Source: Bacillus pseudomycoides
Lineage (GTDB): Bacteria; Bacillota; Bacilli; Bacillales; Bacillaceae_G
Direction of reading: 5' to 3'
Assembly: GCF_022811845.1 (NCBI RefSeq)
Contig: NZ_CP064267.1
Span: 1 to 64,000 of the forward strand
Length of the DNA: 64,000 nucleotides
The notes beneath the pieces were generated by a model. The model searched no databases, was not told where the DNA came from, and worked only from the letters and a program-made list of their open reading frames with translations. Position numbers and translations under genes: made by a program. Each line of letters begins with the position of its first letter. Position 1 is the stretch's first letter. Below are positions 1-7,807 of this stretch, piece by piece.

Positions 1-8
1 TTTAACAT
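1..8 (-). CDS. Start of a gene leaving the left edge
   Basis: On the minus strand an ATG at 8-6 is preceded by GAGGTGAAGAA at good spacing, so a gene probably begins here and runs out of the window. Only two codons are visible and the product cannot be named. Confidence 0.35.
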
Positions 9-393
9 TTCTTCACCTCGTTAAAAAATTTTTTCACATGATAAATCTTCAAGACACACGAATAAGTTCCATAGGTACACGCAAGCCCAGCAGGTAAACA
101 GGGCGTTTGAATCTTTGCAAATATACTTACTATACGTCTTTTGATTCCCTCCTTTTGTAATCGTGTCTGAATTTTTATCCCTTCGTTCTATGTAAACGTA
201 CAGATAGACAAATTGGTTTGAATATTATAAAAAAATAAATTTGATGATTAAAAATATTTTTGAAAAAATCCTCCTTCAAATAATTAATTGTAAAATTTCT
301 CATTCACATAACTCTATATGTTTATTTGCATATTTTTAAATTGAATTAATATATTATAGTATTGTTATACGAAATAAAGTAGGTGAAAAAATT
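9..393. other. Gene-free AT-rich spacer
   Basis: I see no coding signal here. It probably holds the promoters of the leftward gene and of the secreted protein that follows; the sequence is too AT-rich to assign -35 and -10 boxes with confidence. Confidence 0.5.
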
Positions 394-1218
394 ATGTTTA
401 GTAAACAAAATTTTTTAAAAAAGACATTCATAACATTTTCTGCAATAGGGGGATCTTTGGGATTCCTTTCATCAAATGTTGAAGCGGCTCCCAATCTATC
501 TGCTTATTTAGCAACACTTCAATTTGATGGAACAGATTGGATGGATACAGGGGAAAAAAATTTCCCTCACGCTTTTCGTTTCCAGTCTTATGATAACGAT
601 ATTGAACATAATAAAGAAAATGAAATTCGTTTCAAAATTGGAAATGCCGTAACAGGAATAGGATCAACAGGATTAACAAATCGTGGTCCAAATAATCAAC
701 AACCAGCTGTCTATTTTCATATTGCTAAAAAAGGAGAATATGAAATATATGAGTATTGGCTTTATTATGCTGATAATGATTGGATTAATAACCATGAACA
801 CGATTGGGAAAAGTATTTTGTTTACTTGAAAAATGGCGTTCCAACACATTTGCTTATATCGAGTCACAACGGTTATAAAATAAAGTCATGGTCAGAAGTA
901 CCAAAAGATGATGGGCATCCCTTAATAGATGTTGATGGAGGAGCTCATGCGATGAAATGGGATAAAGAAGATGGAGTTCAAATTCGTTATAATGGAGCTA
1001 TTACAAAAAATAATGGACGTCTTGATGAAGGGGATCAAACGAATCAACCATGGATTCTCTATAGCAATGATCCAATTGATGATGTAACAAAATATTTAGC
1101 TGCTCCTGATACGTTTTATTACGGTGATCCAGCTTATCTCCTATATTCAAACGAATATAGCGACCCTCGCCAAGCACCTTGGAAACGCGAAGAATGGGAT
1201 AATCCACCGCTTCCATAA
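394..1218 (+). CDS. Secreted NPP1/Vps62-like protein with HDWE motif
   Basis: A 274-residue exported protein. The first ~31 residues form a signal peptide (lysine-rich start, hydrophobic core, cleavage near VEAAP). The middle holds NNHEHDWEKYFVYLKNG followed by a downstream His (SSHNGY). This H-x-HDWE arrangement resembles the metal-binding motif of necrosis-inducing NPP1-like proteins and of Vps62/DUF946 relatives. That family includes plant-active cytolysins, but activity here is only inference. The ATG follows GTAGGTGAAAAAATT. It is the first of several secreted or toxin-like genes in the window. Whether it is a true NLP or a distant relative is uncertain. Confidence 0.6.
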   Translation: MFSKQNFLKKTFITFSAIGGSLGFLSSNVEAAPNLSAYLATLQFDGTDWMDTGEKNFPHAFRFQSYDNDIEHNKENEIRFKIGNAVTGIGSTGLTNRGPNNQQPAVYFHIAKKGEYEIYEYWLYYADNDWINNHEHDWEKYFVYLKNGVPTHLLISSHNGYKIKSWSEVPKDDGHPLIDVDGGAHAMKWDKEDGVQIRYNGAITKNNGRLDEGDQTNQPWILYSNDPIDDVTKYLAAPDTFYYGDPAYLLYSNEYSDPRQAPWKREEWDNPPLP

Positions 1219-1292
1219 ACATATCGCTCATATGAATAGAATATTCTTAATGAAATATTTTGTTATTTCCAATAAAATGGAATGAAAAGGAG

Positions 1293-1496
1293 ATGATTAT
1301 ACTGAAAATCTTTTCCTATTTCTTAATCATTCTGTTATTTCTTGTGATTGATTACTTTTGCTTAGAAGAGGATAGCAAAAGATGGGGATGGTTTAAAAAT
1401 AGAAGTAAAAAGCAAAAAACAATCTTTTTTACTCTTGTTCTTCTCTTAACTTTCATAGGATACATACTTCTTGATGCTAAATACTTTAAAATCTGA
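1293..1496 (+). CDS. Small two-helix membrane protein
   Basis: About 67 residues with two hydrophobic segments (residues ~3-20 and ~45-62) separated by a basic KNRSKKQK stretch, so a small integral membrane protein. AAAAGGAG directly abuts the ATG at 1293; the CTG at 1302 or ATT at 1296 would be better spaced, and the TTG at 1260 has no ribosome site. It lies 75 bp after the HDWE protein and may be co-transcribed with it. The function is not recognised. Confidence 0.45.
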   Translation: MIILKIFSYFLIILLFLVIDYFCLEEDSKRWGWFKNRSKKQKTIFFTLVLLLTFIGYILLDAKYFKI

Positions 1497-1604
1497 AATC
1501 TTTAGTAAGCTAAAAGAACCCATGTTTCTTTTGGATTCAATAGTTAAGGGCACTCACTTCTTGATAAAGAGATGATCTTACTCGATTATATTTATTACTT
1601 ATCA

Positions 1605-1645
1605 CAAAAAAAGAATCCCTTATGATTTATGGGATTCTTTTTTAT
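1605..1645 (+). terminator. Rho-independent terminator
   Basis: The stem AAAGAATCCC / GGGATTCTTT is followed by a T run and closes the unit containing the HDWE protein and the small membrane protein. The A run on the other side means it may work in both directions. Confidence 0.75.
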
Positions 1646-1661
1646 TAAAGTTTGCTCATAC

Positions 1662-1704
1662 AAATAATCTGTATATCAATTTATCCTTGATATACAGATT
1701 ATTT
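1662..1704. repeat. Perfect 18-bp inverted repeat (hairpin)
   Basis: Arms of AAATAATCTGTATATCAA and its exact complement are separated by 7 bp. It lies just downstream of the minus-strand 26-aa peptide and could be its transcript end, although there is no clear T run. A protein-binding dyad is the alternative. Confidence 0.6.
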
Positions 1705-1743
1705 ATATGATTATTATTATAAATAATTACTAAGTACTAAAAC

Positions 1744-1824
1744 TTACATAAATGCTTTTAAAAGTTCTTGAACTAATGGAATTGCTCCACCTAAGAATGT
1801 TAAAATTGCCATTGCGATTGTCAT
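1744..1824 (-). CDS. 26-aa modulin-like or leaderless peptide
   Basis: The peptide starts MTIAMAILTFLGGAIPLV and ends QELLKAFM. It has no leader, one Glu and one Lys, and otherwise hydrophobic, helix-prone residues. AGAGGAA sits ~7 nt before the ATG. Size and composition resemble phenol-soluble modulins (delta-lysin type), leaderless bacteriocins, or type I toxin peptides. No export gene is adjacent. A perfect hairpin follows the stop codon. The ribosome site and sensible peptide support it as real; the class is inference. Confidence 0.5.
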   Translation of the reverse strand: MTIAMAILTFLGGAIPLVQELLKAFM

Positions 1825-2091
1825 ATTATTTCCTCTTCTTCTTTGAATGTTAAGGTGTAGTAAATATTATAAATTCATTATGGTAAACGTATATATTAAT
1901 ATAAAAATTTTTAATATGCAATATTACATCTTCGAATTCTGTTTTATACCGCTATACTAAAATAGATAAATGCACAGCTTTCTCAATGAACTAACGAAGC
2001 TAATGAACAAAAAAGGAGAGAATTATAAAAATTCTCTTCCTTTTAAACAGTTACAATTTTATTTAATTATATCGAATAGGAGCAGAAATAC

Positions 2092-2241
2092 ATGAAAAGA
2101 AACATGTTGGAATTTCAATACAGCTTAAACACATTAAAAAATTGTATATATATTTTTGGTATCTTGTTAATTATTAATTGGTATAGTTTATGCAAAAATC
2201 TTATACTAGGACATAACTTTTTGTGGAAAGAGGCTTTTTAG
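2092..2241 (+). CDS. 49-aa small membrane peptide
   Basis: The ATG follows AGGAGCAGAAATAC. The peptide has a basic start (MKRNMLEFQ), a central hydrophobic helix (IYIFGILLIINWYSL) and a charged end (WKEAF). A GTG-started 23-codon frame overlaps its stop codon by one base and could be coupled or could be the tail of a frame-broken gene. The function is unknown. Confidence 0.35.
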   Translation: MKRNMLEFQYSLNTLKNCIYIFGILLIINWYSLCKNLILGHNFLWKEAF

Positions 2242-2361
2242 TGGTAATATTTTTTGTTGTATTTATAAATACTTTACATCAAATTAAAATCAAAAACTAT
2301 AAAGGTACATAATATTCGGGTAATATATTGAATTTAATGTAAAAAATGGTTCTGATGCAAA

Positions 2362-2392
2362 TAGGGGTCCCCCCCATGCCCATCAAGCTAAG
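2362..2392. repeat. Copy of dispersed palindromic motif
   Basis: It carries CATGCCCATCAAGCTAAG after a G/C block, the conserved end of a repeat family seen at least ten more times in this window. Its partner arm is not obvious, so this is a half-element. Confidence 0.5.
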
Positions 2393-2483
2393 ATTATATA
2401 AGTTTAATTTCACGTGAGATTTTTTCTTTTTTCTAAAGATCCAGTGTAAGTTCTTTAAAGATTTGTATACCAAATAAACCCTA

Positions 2484-2636
2484 TTGGGGGTACGGCCCCA
2501 TCGCTATCAAGTTAAGAAATACATTCTTCCCCAAAACGAAAAAAACGAACTAAATTCCTATGGACAACTATGAAAGGATGAAATTTTCGTTTTGGGGATA
2601 CTTCAAAATCTTAGGTTGATGGGTATGGGCCTCATC
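2484..2636. repeat. Full-length dispersed palindromic element
   Basis: The outer arms GGCCCCATCGCTATCAAG and CTTAGGTTGATGGGTATG, and the inner arms CCCCAAAACGAAAA and TTTTCGTTTTGGGG, fold one ~150-bp imperfect hairpin. The same plan recurs at 13408-13560 and 23318-23470. It has no coding capacity. It resembles MITE/bcr-type intergenic repeats of the B. cereus group; that family assignment is from memory. Confidence 0.65.
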
Positions 2637-2772
2637 ATATCCAAAAAAGAAAATTGTACGTTTAGACACAATTTGGACTCATTCTAACCGGTTACCTGTA
2701 CGTTAACGAATTAGTTTGTATTATTTGAGAGATGTGAACAGCTACTGATCAGTTGATTATGGATTAAACGGA

Positions 2773-2797
2773 AAAAGAGCCAGCTCATAGCTGACTT
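2773..2797 (-). terminator. Terminator of the resolvase gene
   Basis: On the minus strand AGTCAGCT-ATG-AGCTGGCT is followed by TTTTT right after the resolvase stop codon. Confidence 0.6.
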
Positions 2798-3431
2798 ATT
2801 TTAATGTACCTTCATATTCTCTTACTATTTTATAAAAAGTATTTTTCTTTAGTTCTAATAGTTCCATAAATTCAACTCCAGTTATTTCTCTATTTTTCCA
2901 CTTCGGATAAGTTTCTTCTATTATAAGTAATTGCTTTGAGTTTAATGTTGAAAGGTTAAATTGAGGGCGTCCTAAATGCTTCCCTTGAGATTTAGCTACA
3001 GCAATCCCCTCTGCTTGTCGCTGATGAATTTTTTTACGCTCTTGATCTGCAACATAGGAAAGCAAAGATAAGAATTGGTCTTCCATTAATCTTCCCATAT
3101 CACCCATCTCACGAAATTTACGACTATCAAATAGATTTTCGTTTTCTAAAACAACAATATCAGCTTGTAATTCCCTGGTGATGTACTTCCACTCCGAAAT
3201 TACTTCATCATAGTTACGTCCCATACGATCTAAAGCATCTATGTAAACAATATCACCTGTACTTAAAATTTTTCGTAATAATTGATACTGAGGACGATCA
3301 AAATGTCGTCCACTTGCTTTATCGACAAAAATACGTCGAGCTTCCACTCCTCGTTCTATCATCTTATGTAATTGGCGTTGTTCATTTTGATCTCTTGTAC
3401 TTACACGTATATATCCATAAATATTCGTCAT
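2796..3431 (-). CDS. Serine recombinase/resolvase
   Basis: About 211 residues from the ATG at 3431, chosen because AAGGAGAATATC precedes it; the upstream reading frame lacks such a site. The N-terminus has the resolvase signature YGYIRVSTRDQ with the nucleophilic Ser, then DALDRMGRNYDE and an arginine-rich E-helix region (DQERKKIHQRQAEG). A C-terminal helix-turn-helix follows LGRPQF. It is a small-serine-recombinase of the Tn3 TnpR/plasmid-resolvase type. A res-like array of repeats lies immediately upstream. No Tn3 transposase is near, so it may resolve plasmid multimers or be a transposon leftover. Confidence 0.85.
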   Translation of the reverse strand: MTNIYGYIRVSTRDQNEQRQLHKMIERGVEARRIFVDKASGRHFDRPQYQLLRKILSTGDIVYIDALDRMGRNYDEVISEWKYITRELQADIVVLENENLFDSRKFREMGDMGRLMEDQFLSLLSYVADQERKKIHQRQAEGIAVAKSQGKHLGRPQFNLSTLNSKQLLIIEETYPKWKNREITGVEFMELLELKKNTFYKIVREYEGTLK

Positions 3432-3476
3432 GTTTGATATTCTCCTTACATTTGTTACCACAATTATACCATTTTT

Positions 3477-3599
3477 GTTTATAAAGGTATTCATTAAAAA
3501 TAAACGTTTATAAAATAATTGGAATCACCTTTATAAACTTGATATTTCAATGTTTCTTAGATGTTCCTTTATTGTTTGTAAAGGTATACCTTTACAAAC
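3477..3599. promoter_or_regulatory. Putative res site of the resolvase
   Basis: Repeated 12-mers of the form GTTTATAAAGGT occur at 3477, 3506 (inverted partner 3527-3538) and as a perfect 26-bp palindrome at 3574-3599 centred on GGTATACC. A spaced dyad plus a compact dyad next to a divergent resolvase is the layout of subsites in Tn3-family res sites. The 26-bp palindrome with central TA is the best crossover candidate. Confidence 0.55.
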
Positions 3600-3650
3600 C
3601 TTTTGGATACATAGAATAACACATCTGTGCAAGAGGTAGAACCATATAAT

Positions 3651-3681
3651 AAAAACGTTTCTAATCTTAGAAACGTTTTAC
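3651..3681 (-). terminator. Terminator of the ABC operon
   Basis: A hairpin AAAACGTTTCTA-atct-TAGAAACGTTTT lies 37 bp after the permease stop codon, with a T run on the minus strand. Confidence 0.6.
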
Positions 3682-3717
3682 TCGTTAGGTATTCTATATT
3701 TCAGTTAAAAAGGATTT

Positions 3718-4344
3718 TTAAAAATCAGTACGTTTATAAATTCTCACCGTTAAGAAGTAAGAACCGATAAATATAAGCATGGTAACGATTGAAGCAAGTG
3801 TAATTAGTTGATTAATAGTAAATTGTGTAGTGATGATACGGAAAATATCGATAATATTTAAATATTCCACAATTTTTCTCCATAAAATAACAACTATAGG
3901 GAAAATAAAGCTGGCTGCCACTAGCAAATATTTATTGGTAAAGCGATAGCAAAGTGGTAAGTAGATAGATGTAAACAACATGACAGTAAGAACACTAACC
4001 ACAATTGTCTGTGGAGTTTCAATTTCAACTCCATAAGTCGGGGATGCAACTTGAATTACTGCTTGAATCAATAATGAGAATAGAACTACTAGAAGTGCAA
4101 ACAACACTGTACCGATATATTTTGATGCAATAATTGTCTTTCTACTATAAGGCAGGCTATTAATAAATTTGTGACTATTATTCTTTTCGTCGTAATAATG
4201 TAGATTTATCATATAAGAACCAGCCACCAAAACGACTGTGAACCCAAAGCTTCCAAACGTCCCAATAAAAAAGCATATGCCAAGTAGATAGAGTAACATC
4301 ATTAATTTTTGCAATCGAAAATCCTTTAATATTAAATTATACAT
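3718..4344 (-). CDS. ABC-2 type permease, YtrC/BcrB-like
   Basis: About 208 residues with six hydrophobic segments and the sequence HYYDEKNNSHKFINSLPYSR, typical of ABC-2 permeases where an early cytoplasmic loop is followed by an SLPYSR-like turn. The ATG at 4344 is preferred over 4353 because AAGGGG sits about 10 nt before it. It overlaps the ATPase gene by 8 bp. With the ATPase and GntR remnant it forms a YtrA-type cell-envelope-stress or bacitracin-like ABC cassette. The substrate is unknown. Confidence 0.75.
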   Translation of the reverse strand: MYNLILKDFRLQKLMMLLYLLGICFFIGTFGSFGFTVVLVAGSYMINLHYYDEKNNSHKFINSLPYSRKTIIASKYIGTVLFALLVVLFSLLIQAVIQVASPTYGVEIETPQTIVVSVLTVMLFTSIYLPLCYRFTNKYLLVAASFIFPIVVILWRKIVEYLNIIDIFRIITTQFTINQLITLASIVTMLIFIGSYFLTVRIYKRTDF

Positions 4345-5206
4345 ATTGATCATTCCCCTTTTTTGTATAGTACATAATATCTTCTAATGTCGCTTCTTCA
4401 ATTAATACATCATTCCCTAATTGCGTACGTGAATGGCTGGCGTTACTTGTGAGTGCTTCAAATCCCACGTTTGTTTCACGAATTCCGATTAATTGTTCTC
4501 TGATTTTCGGCGTAAGCAAGGCTTTATCCCCTTTTACAGTTGCATATTCTTCAGAAATACTATGTATATCTTTTTCAAACACAATCTCTCCATTATGAAT
4601 AAATACAATATAATCAGCAATACGATCTAAATCAGTTGTAATATGTGTGGAGAAAAAAATTGTTTTATCTTGATCGACCATTAAATCATAAAGGATGTCT
4701 AAAAGTTCTCTTCGAAATACAGGATCGAGTCCAGATGTCGGTTCATCCATAATAATAAATTCGGCATGGTGTGAAAGTGCAAACGCTAGGGAAGTCTTCA
4801 TTTTCATCCCTGTAGACATCTCTTTCATTTTTATGTTAGTCGGTAACTCAAAGTGCTGTATGTAGAATTTGAACTGACTTTCATCCCATTTTTTATAGGC
4901 TGGAGCAATGAATTTTTTCAGTTGATGAATTGTCATATCTTCATAAAAGATATTGTCATCGTATACGAATCCAATACGCTCTTTAATAGAAACTTGATCC
5001 TTTTGATGATCTTTACCAAAAACTTTGATATCCCCACTATCCTTGTTAATAAGGTCCATAATAATTTTAATTGTCGTACTTTTTCCTGCGCCATTTGCAC
5101 CAATGAATCCCGTTACAAACCCCTTTTTGATGTTGAACGATACATTTTTCAAAGAAAATCCTTTATATGTTTTTGAAATATTTTTCAGTGCTACAATGTT
5201 TTCCAT
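4337..5206 (-). CDS. ABC transporter ATP-binding protein, YtrB-like
   Basis: A 289-residue ATPase. Walker A is GANGAGKST (~residue 36), the degenerate signature is STGMKMKTSLA, Walker B is FIIMDEPTSGLDP and the H-loop is FFSTHI. The C-terminal ~70 residues are the regulatory extension common in YtrB/BcrA-type proteins. It lies 2 bp after the truncated GntR gene and overlaps the permease, so translation is coupled. It powers the partner permease at the membrane. All catalytic motifs are intact, but the operon's own regulator is broken. Confidence 0.85.
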   Translation of the reverse strand: MENIVALKNISKTYKGFSLKNVSFNIKKGFVTGFIGANGAGKSTTIKIIMDLINKDSGDIKVFGKDHQKDQVSIKERIGFVYDDNIFYEDMTIHQLKKFIAPAYKKWDESQFKFYIQHFELPTNIKMKEMSTGMKMKTSLAFALSHHAEFIIMDEPTSGLDPVFRRELLDILYDLMVDQDKTIFFSTHITTDLDRIADYIVFIHNGEIVFEKDIHSISEEYATVKGDKALLTPKIREQLIGIRETNVGFEALTSNASHSRTQLGNDVLIEEATLEDIMYYTKKGNDQYV

Positions 5207-5208
5207 TT

Positions 5209-5478
5209 CTACTCCTCCTCATAAATACGATTAATAATCTGTATTAACTCATCCCTTAATAAATGACTAGTCTTACTTTCCCGAACAACTACACTAAACT
5301 TTTCACGTATTGGATTACTTGATTCATCCACTTGTTGTCTTTGGTTTTGTTTTGCAACAAACGAGCCCTTTCCTACTATAGAGTAGATATAGCCTGCTTT
5401 TTCAAGTTCTTCGTATGCTCTTTTTGAAGTAATAACGCTTACCTTCAAGTCTTTTGCTAATGAACGCATGGAAGGTAA
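5209..5478 (-). pseudogene. GntR/YtrA-type regulator lacking its N-terminus
   Basis: The frame opens after a TAA with LPSMRSLAKDLKVSVITSKR, which is the middle of a GntR winged helix; intact YtrA-type regulators (~120 aa) have ~35 more residues before LPS. The downstream part, including the AYEELEKAGYIYS wing and a short C-terminal helix, is intact. The sequence upstream of 5478 is unrelated and looks like the tail of a plus-strand gene, so a recombination or deletion joined two gene fragments. The DNA-binding domain is incomplete and probably inactive, so the ABC operon may have lost its own promoter and control. Confidence 0.7.
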
Positions 5479-5597
5479 TTAAGTTATTTGAAAAGCTAAT
5501 TTCAATGGCAAAACATTTAGCTGAGGATGATTTTTATTTATACCATTGCGGAATATGTGTAGCTTTTAAAAAAAGTTTGAGTAAAGTCCAACGTTAA
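5472..5597 (+). pseudogene. C-terminal fragment of an unknown gene
   Basis: An open plus-strand frame reads KVIKLFEKLISMAKHLAE and continues to a stop at 5597 with no start codon or ribosome site. It joins the truncated GntR gene tail to head. I do not recognise the family. It is supported only by its coding-like composition and its position at a breakpoint. Confidence 0.3.
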
Positions 5598-5623
5598 CCC
5601 TTATACCAACAGTAATTGAAAAA

Positions 5624-5662
5624 ACCGTTATTTTGAAAAAAAGTGACCAAAATAACGATTTT
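5624..5662 (+). terminator. Hairpin, probable terminator
   Basis: CGTTATTTTG and CAAAATAACG form a stem with a 12-nt loop, followed by ATTTTC. It lies just after the plus-strand gene fragment ending at 5597 and may be its old terminator. Confidence 0.45.
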
Positions 5663-5773
5663 CTGTTTGACTAAATAACAACTTTTTATAATTCAGTTTG
5701 ATCATTTCTTACTTCGCTAAAGCCCCCTCTAGTTCAATAACAATGTCTAAAAACTTTATTTTCGACCTTTATA

Positions 5774-6496
5774 CTAAGCTCTCTTCCCACCCATTTTATG
5801 ATAAAGAGACATGATGACCCAAATAGCAGTTGGAAGTGCGATTGCTCCAATTGCCATAGACGCTAAGAGGCGAACTACACTGTCTGAGCCATCGACAAAT
5901 AACAAAATAATAATAGCAATTAAGAAGAGAAAGAATGGTATAGTTTTCAATAGATTGACTAATCCTTCCTTTCCTTTTACCTTCCATTTGTTATTGTATG
6001 TTGCGATTACAGTCCAAACTGTCGGGATGGCAATTACACTGAGAATAACAGCTATTACATGAAGTAATGATTTTAAGGTACCAGAGCTTATCATTGCTCC
6101 AACCCATACGAGTACTGTTATTAAAACTAACGGAATTGCTAGACATTTCATGGAATGATTAAAATTTTCATACTTTTCAATCGATGTGTCACGGTCACTA
6201 TAAATCGGTTTTGTACCAGGATGTGCTCGAAATAAATGAATATTTCTTTCTGAGGCAATATGCGACCAGCCAGATGATGAAAAAAAGTCAAAGTATTCCT
6301 CTTCTTCATCTTTTTTTAATGAACGATAATCTACACTGTAGATATAATCTGAGCTTTCTCCTTTTTCAAGCGTATATCCCATAAACTTAAAGTCACTGAC
6401 ATGCCAACCCTTCAAAGAAAATCGGCGTAATTTTTCCATGTCCTTATTCTCAGAAAAAGCTAACCCACCTGACATAATATACTTTGTTTGTCTCAT
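5774..6496 (-). CDS. DUF2812 domain membrane protein
   Basis: A 240-residue protein. The N-terminal ~100 residues (MSGGLAFSENKDMEKLRRFS, then GWHVSDFKFMGYTLEKGES) match the DUF2812 pattern. The C-terminal half has four hydrophobic helices. It overlaps the upstream PadR-type regulator by 4 bp (ATGA), the usual PadR-DUF2812 two-gene operon of Firmicutes. In such pairs the membrane protein is thought to be the partner or target of the regulator. The precise function is unknown. Confidence 0.8.
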   Translation of the reverse strand: MRQTKYIMSGGLAFSENKDMEKLRRFSLKGWHVSDFKFMGYTLEKGESSDYIYSVDYRSLKKDEEEEYFDFFSSSGWSHIASERNIHLFRAHPGTKPIYSDRDTSIEKYENFNHSMKCLAIPLVLITVLVWVGAMISSGTLKSLLHVIAVILSVIAIPTVWTVIATYNNKWKVKGKEGLVNLLKTIPFFLFLIAIIILLFVDGSDSVVRLLASMAIGAIALPTAIWVIMSLYHKMGGKRA

Positions 6497-6810
6497 TCTT
6501 CAACCTCCTTCAATCCAGTTTCCGCTAATTGAACCATCCGTTTTCTTAGCTTCACATCTTCTTCTAATACTTCTCTGCCCTTTTCAGTAAGCAGATATGT
6601 TTTACGTCTTGAATCTGACCCATCATGCAAATAAATCCACTCTTGTTTTAATAACTTTTTAATAATCGTGTACATTGAAGCAGGACCTATAGTAATTGCC
6701 CCTTTTGTTGTTTCTTCAATTAAGTTCATAATAGCGTAACCATGCATTGGTTTAGTTAAAGTAGCCATAATATTAAACATTGAATCTGTTAATTGCTCAG
6801 TTTTTTTCAA
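6493..6810 (-). CDS. PadR family transcriptional regulator
   Basis: A 105-residue winged-helix protein. MHGYAIMNLIEETTKGAI and IGPASMYTIIKKLLKQEWI are the PadR recognition and helix motifs, followed by the GSDSRRKTYLLTEKG wing and a C-terminal helix for dimerisation. The ATG is preceded by AGAAGGTGATTGG. Upstream DNA carries repeated ATATATC/GATATAT motifs that are good autoregulatory operator candidates. It is likely a repressor of its own operon with the DUF2812 protein. Confidence 0.85.
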   Translation of the reverse strand: MKKTEQLTDSMFNIMATLTKPMHGYAIMNLIEETTKGAITIGPASMYTIIKKLLKQEWIYLHDGSDSRRKTYLLTEKGREVLEEDVKLRKRMVQLAETGLKEVEE

Positions 6811-6822
6811 CCAATCACCTTC

Positions 6823-6895
6823 TATATCTTTTTAAGATATATCATAAAACGATATATCCAAAAACAATATATCATGATATGATACATATGTCTAG
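6823..6895. promoter_or_regulatory. Probable PadR operator region
   Basis: Four ATATATC/GATATAT half-sites, including the palindrome ATATCTTTTTAAGATAT and ATATATCATGATATGATACA, lie in 70 bp directly upstream of the PadR gene. The density of dyads suggests autoregulation; the protein-site match is inference. Confidence 0.45.
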
Positions 6896-6899
6896 AGTT

Positions 6900-6938
6900 A
6901 TATCACATATTGATACATCAATATGTGATATTTTTTCT
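6900..6938 (+). terminator. Perfect hairpin with T run
   Basis: ATATCACATATTGA-taca-TCAATATGTGATAT followed by TTTTT. No plus-strand gene precedes it, so it either ends an unseen transcript or is another dyad for the neighbouring regulator. Confidence 0.5.
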
Positions 6939-6939
6939 T

Positions 6940-7800
6940 AAGAATCAAAAAAGAACCCTTACAATGGGCTTTTCGCTAAATCTAAAAATATAGGATGTTC
7001 TTGTCCATTATCCTTCTACAACTAAACTGCACTTTAATTCAACAACAGAGTTTAGCTAATTTTGGTACACCTTTTTTATAAACGGTTAAACTTTATTTTA
7101 AACCAACAATATGAAAATTAGTATGAAGTTGTCCTTCAATTATCGGGCACTTTTCCAGAGTAAGAAAATTATTTATGGACTGAACGGTAAAAACTAATCG
7201 GTCTATTTTTCTCAATAGGGTACATTTTATTGAGAAGGTTGAATATGCAATTTTACATATCCAAACATAGGGAATCGGTATGCAGAGTGTGATTAAATTA
7301 TTTTAATAACATTTAAATTACATTGAATTTTTTCGGATTTAAAAAGTTATCTTATTATTATATATATCAACTTATAATCATTATAATTATTTAAATGAGA
7401 TTAAACAGTAATTTTATAAGTATAATATTTTCGCTCACATTAATACACAATAATTAAATAATTGGATATAATCGACAAAATTCTACTATTTACGCGTTGG
7501 AAATTTAATGTTTTAATAAAGGTGTAATTGGTATGACCACTAAAAAGGGAGGAAATCAAGCTAATAAAAGTTGAGGGGAATTGTCAGTAACATCATGTCA
7601 AAAAATATCTAAATATTAAGTCTTTAAAGGCGTGGTGTGGAGATCATCTAGAGTCACAAAAGTATCATATCTGTAAAAATAGCATTCTAAGTTTCTACAT
7701 AGCAAAAGTGATTTTGTTTTAATCAGAACTAATAGTATAAGCCTTGTACAGTATAATTTCATCTTTTGTAATCTTGTAGAAATAATGAAAAGAAGAGGGG
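6940..7800. other. Gene-free AT-rich spacer upstream of the toxin
   Basis: Nearly 860 bp without a supportable gene. A 13-codon frame at about 7532 is too short to support. The long leader before the toxin gene probably holds its promoter. I see no known riboswitch. Confidence 0.5.
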
Positions 7801-7807
7801 AAATAAC

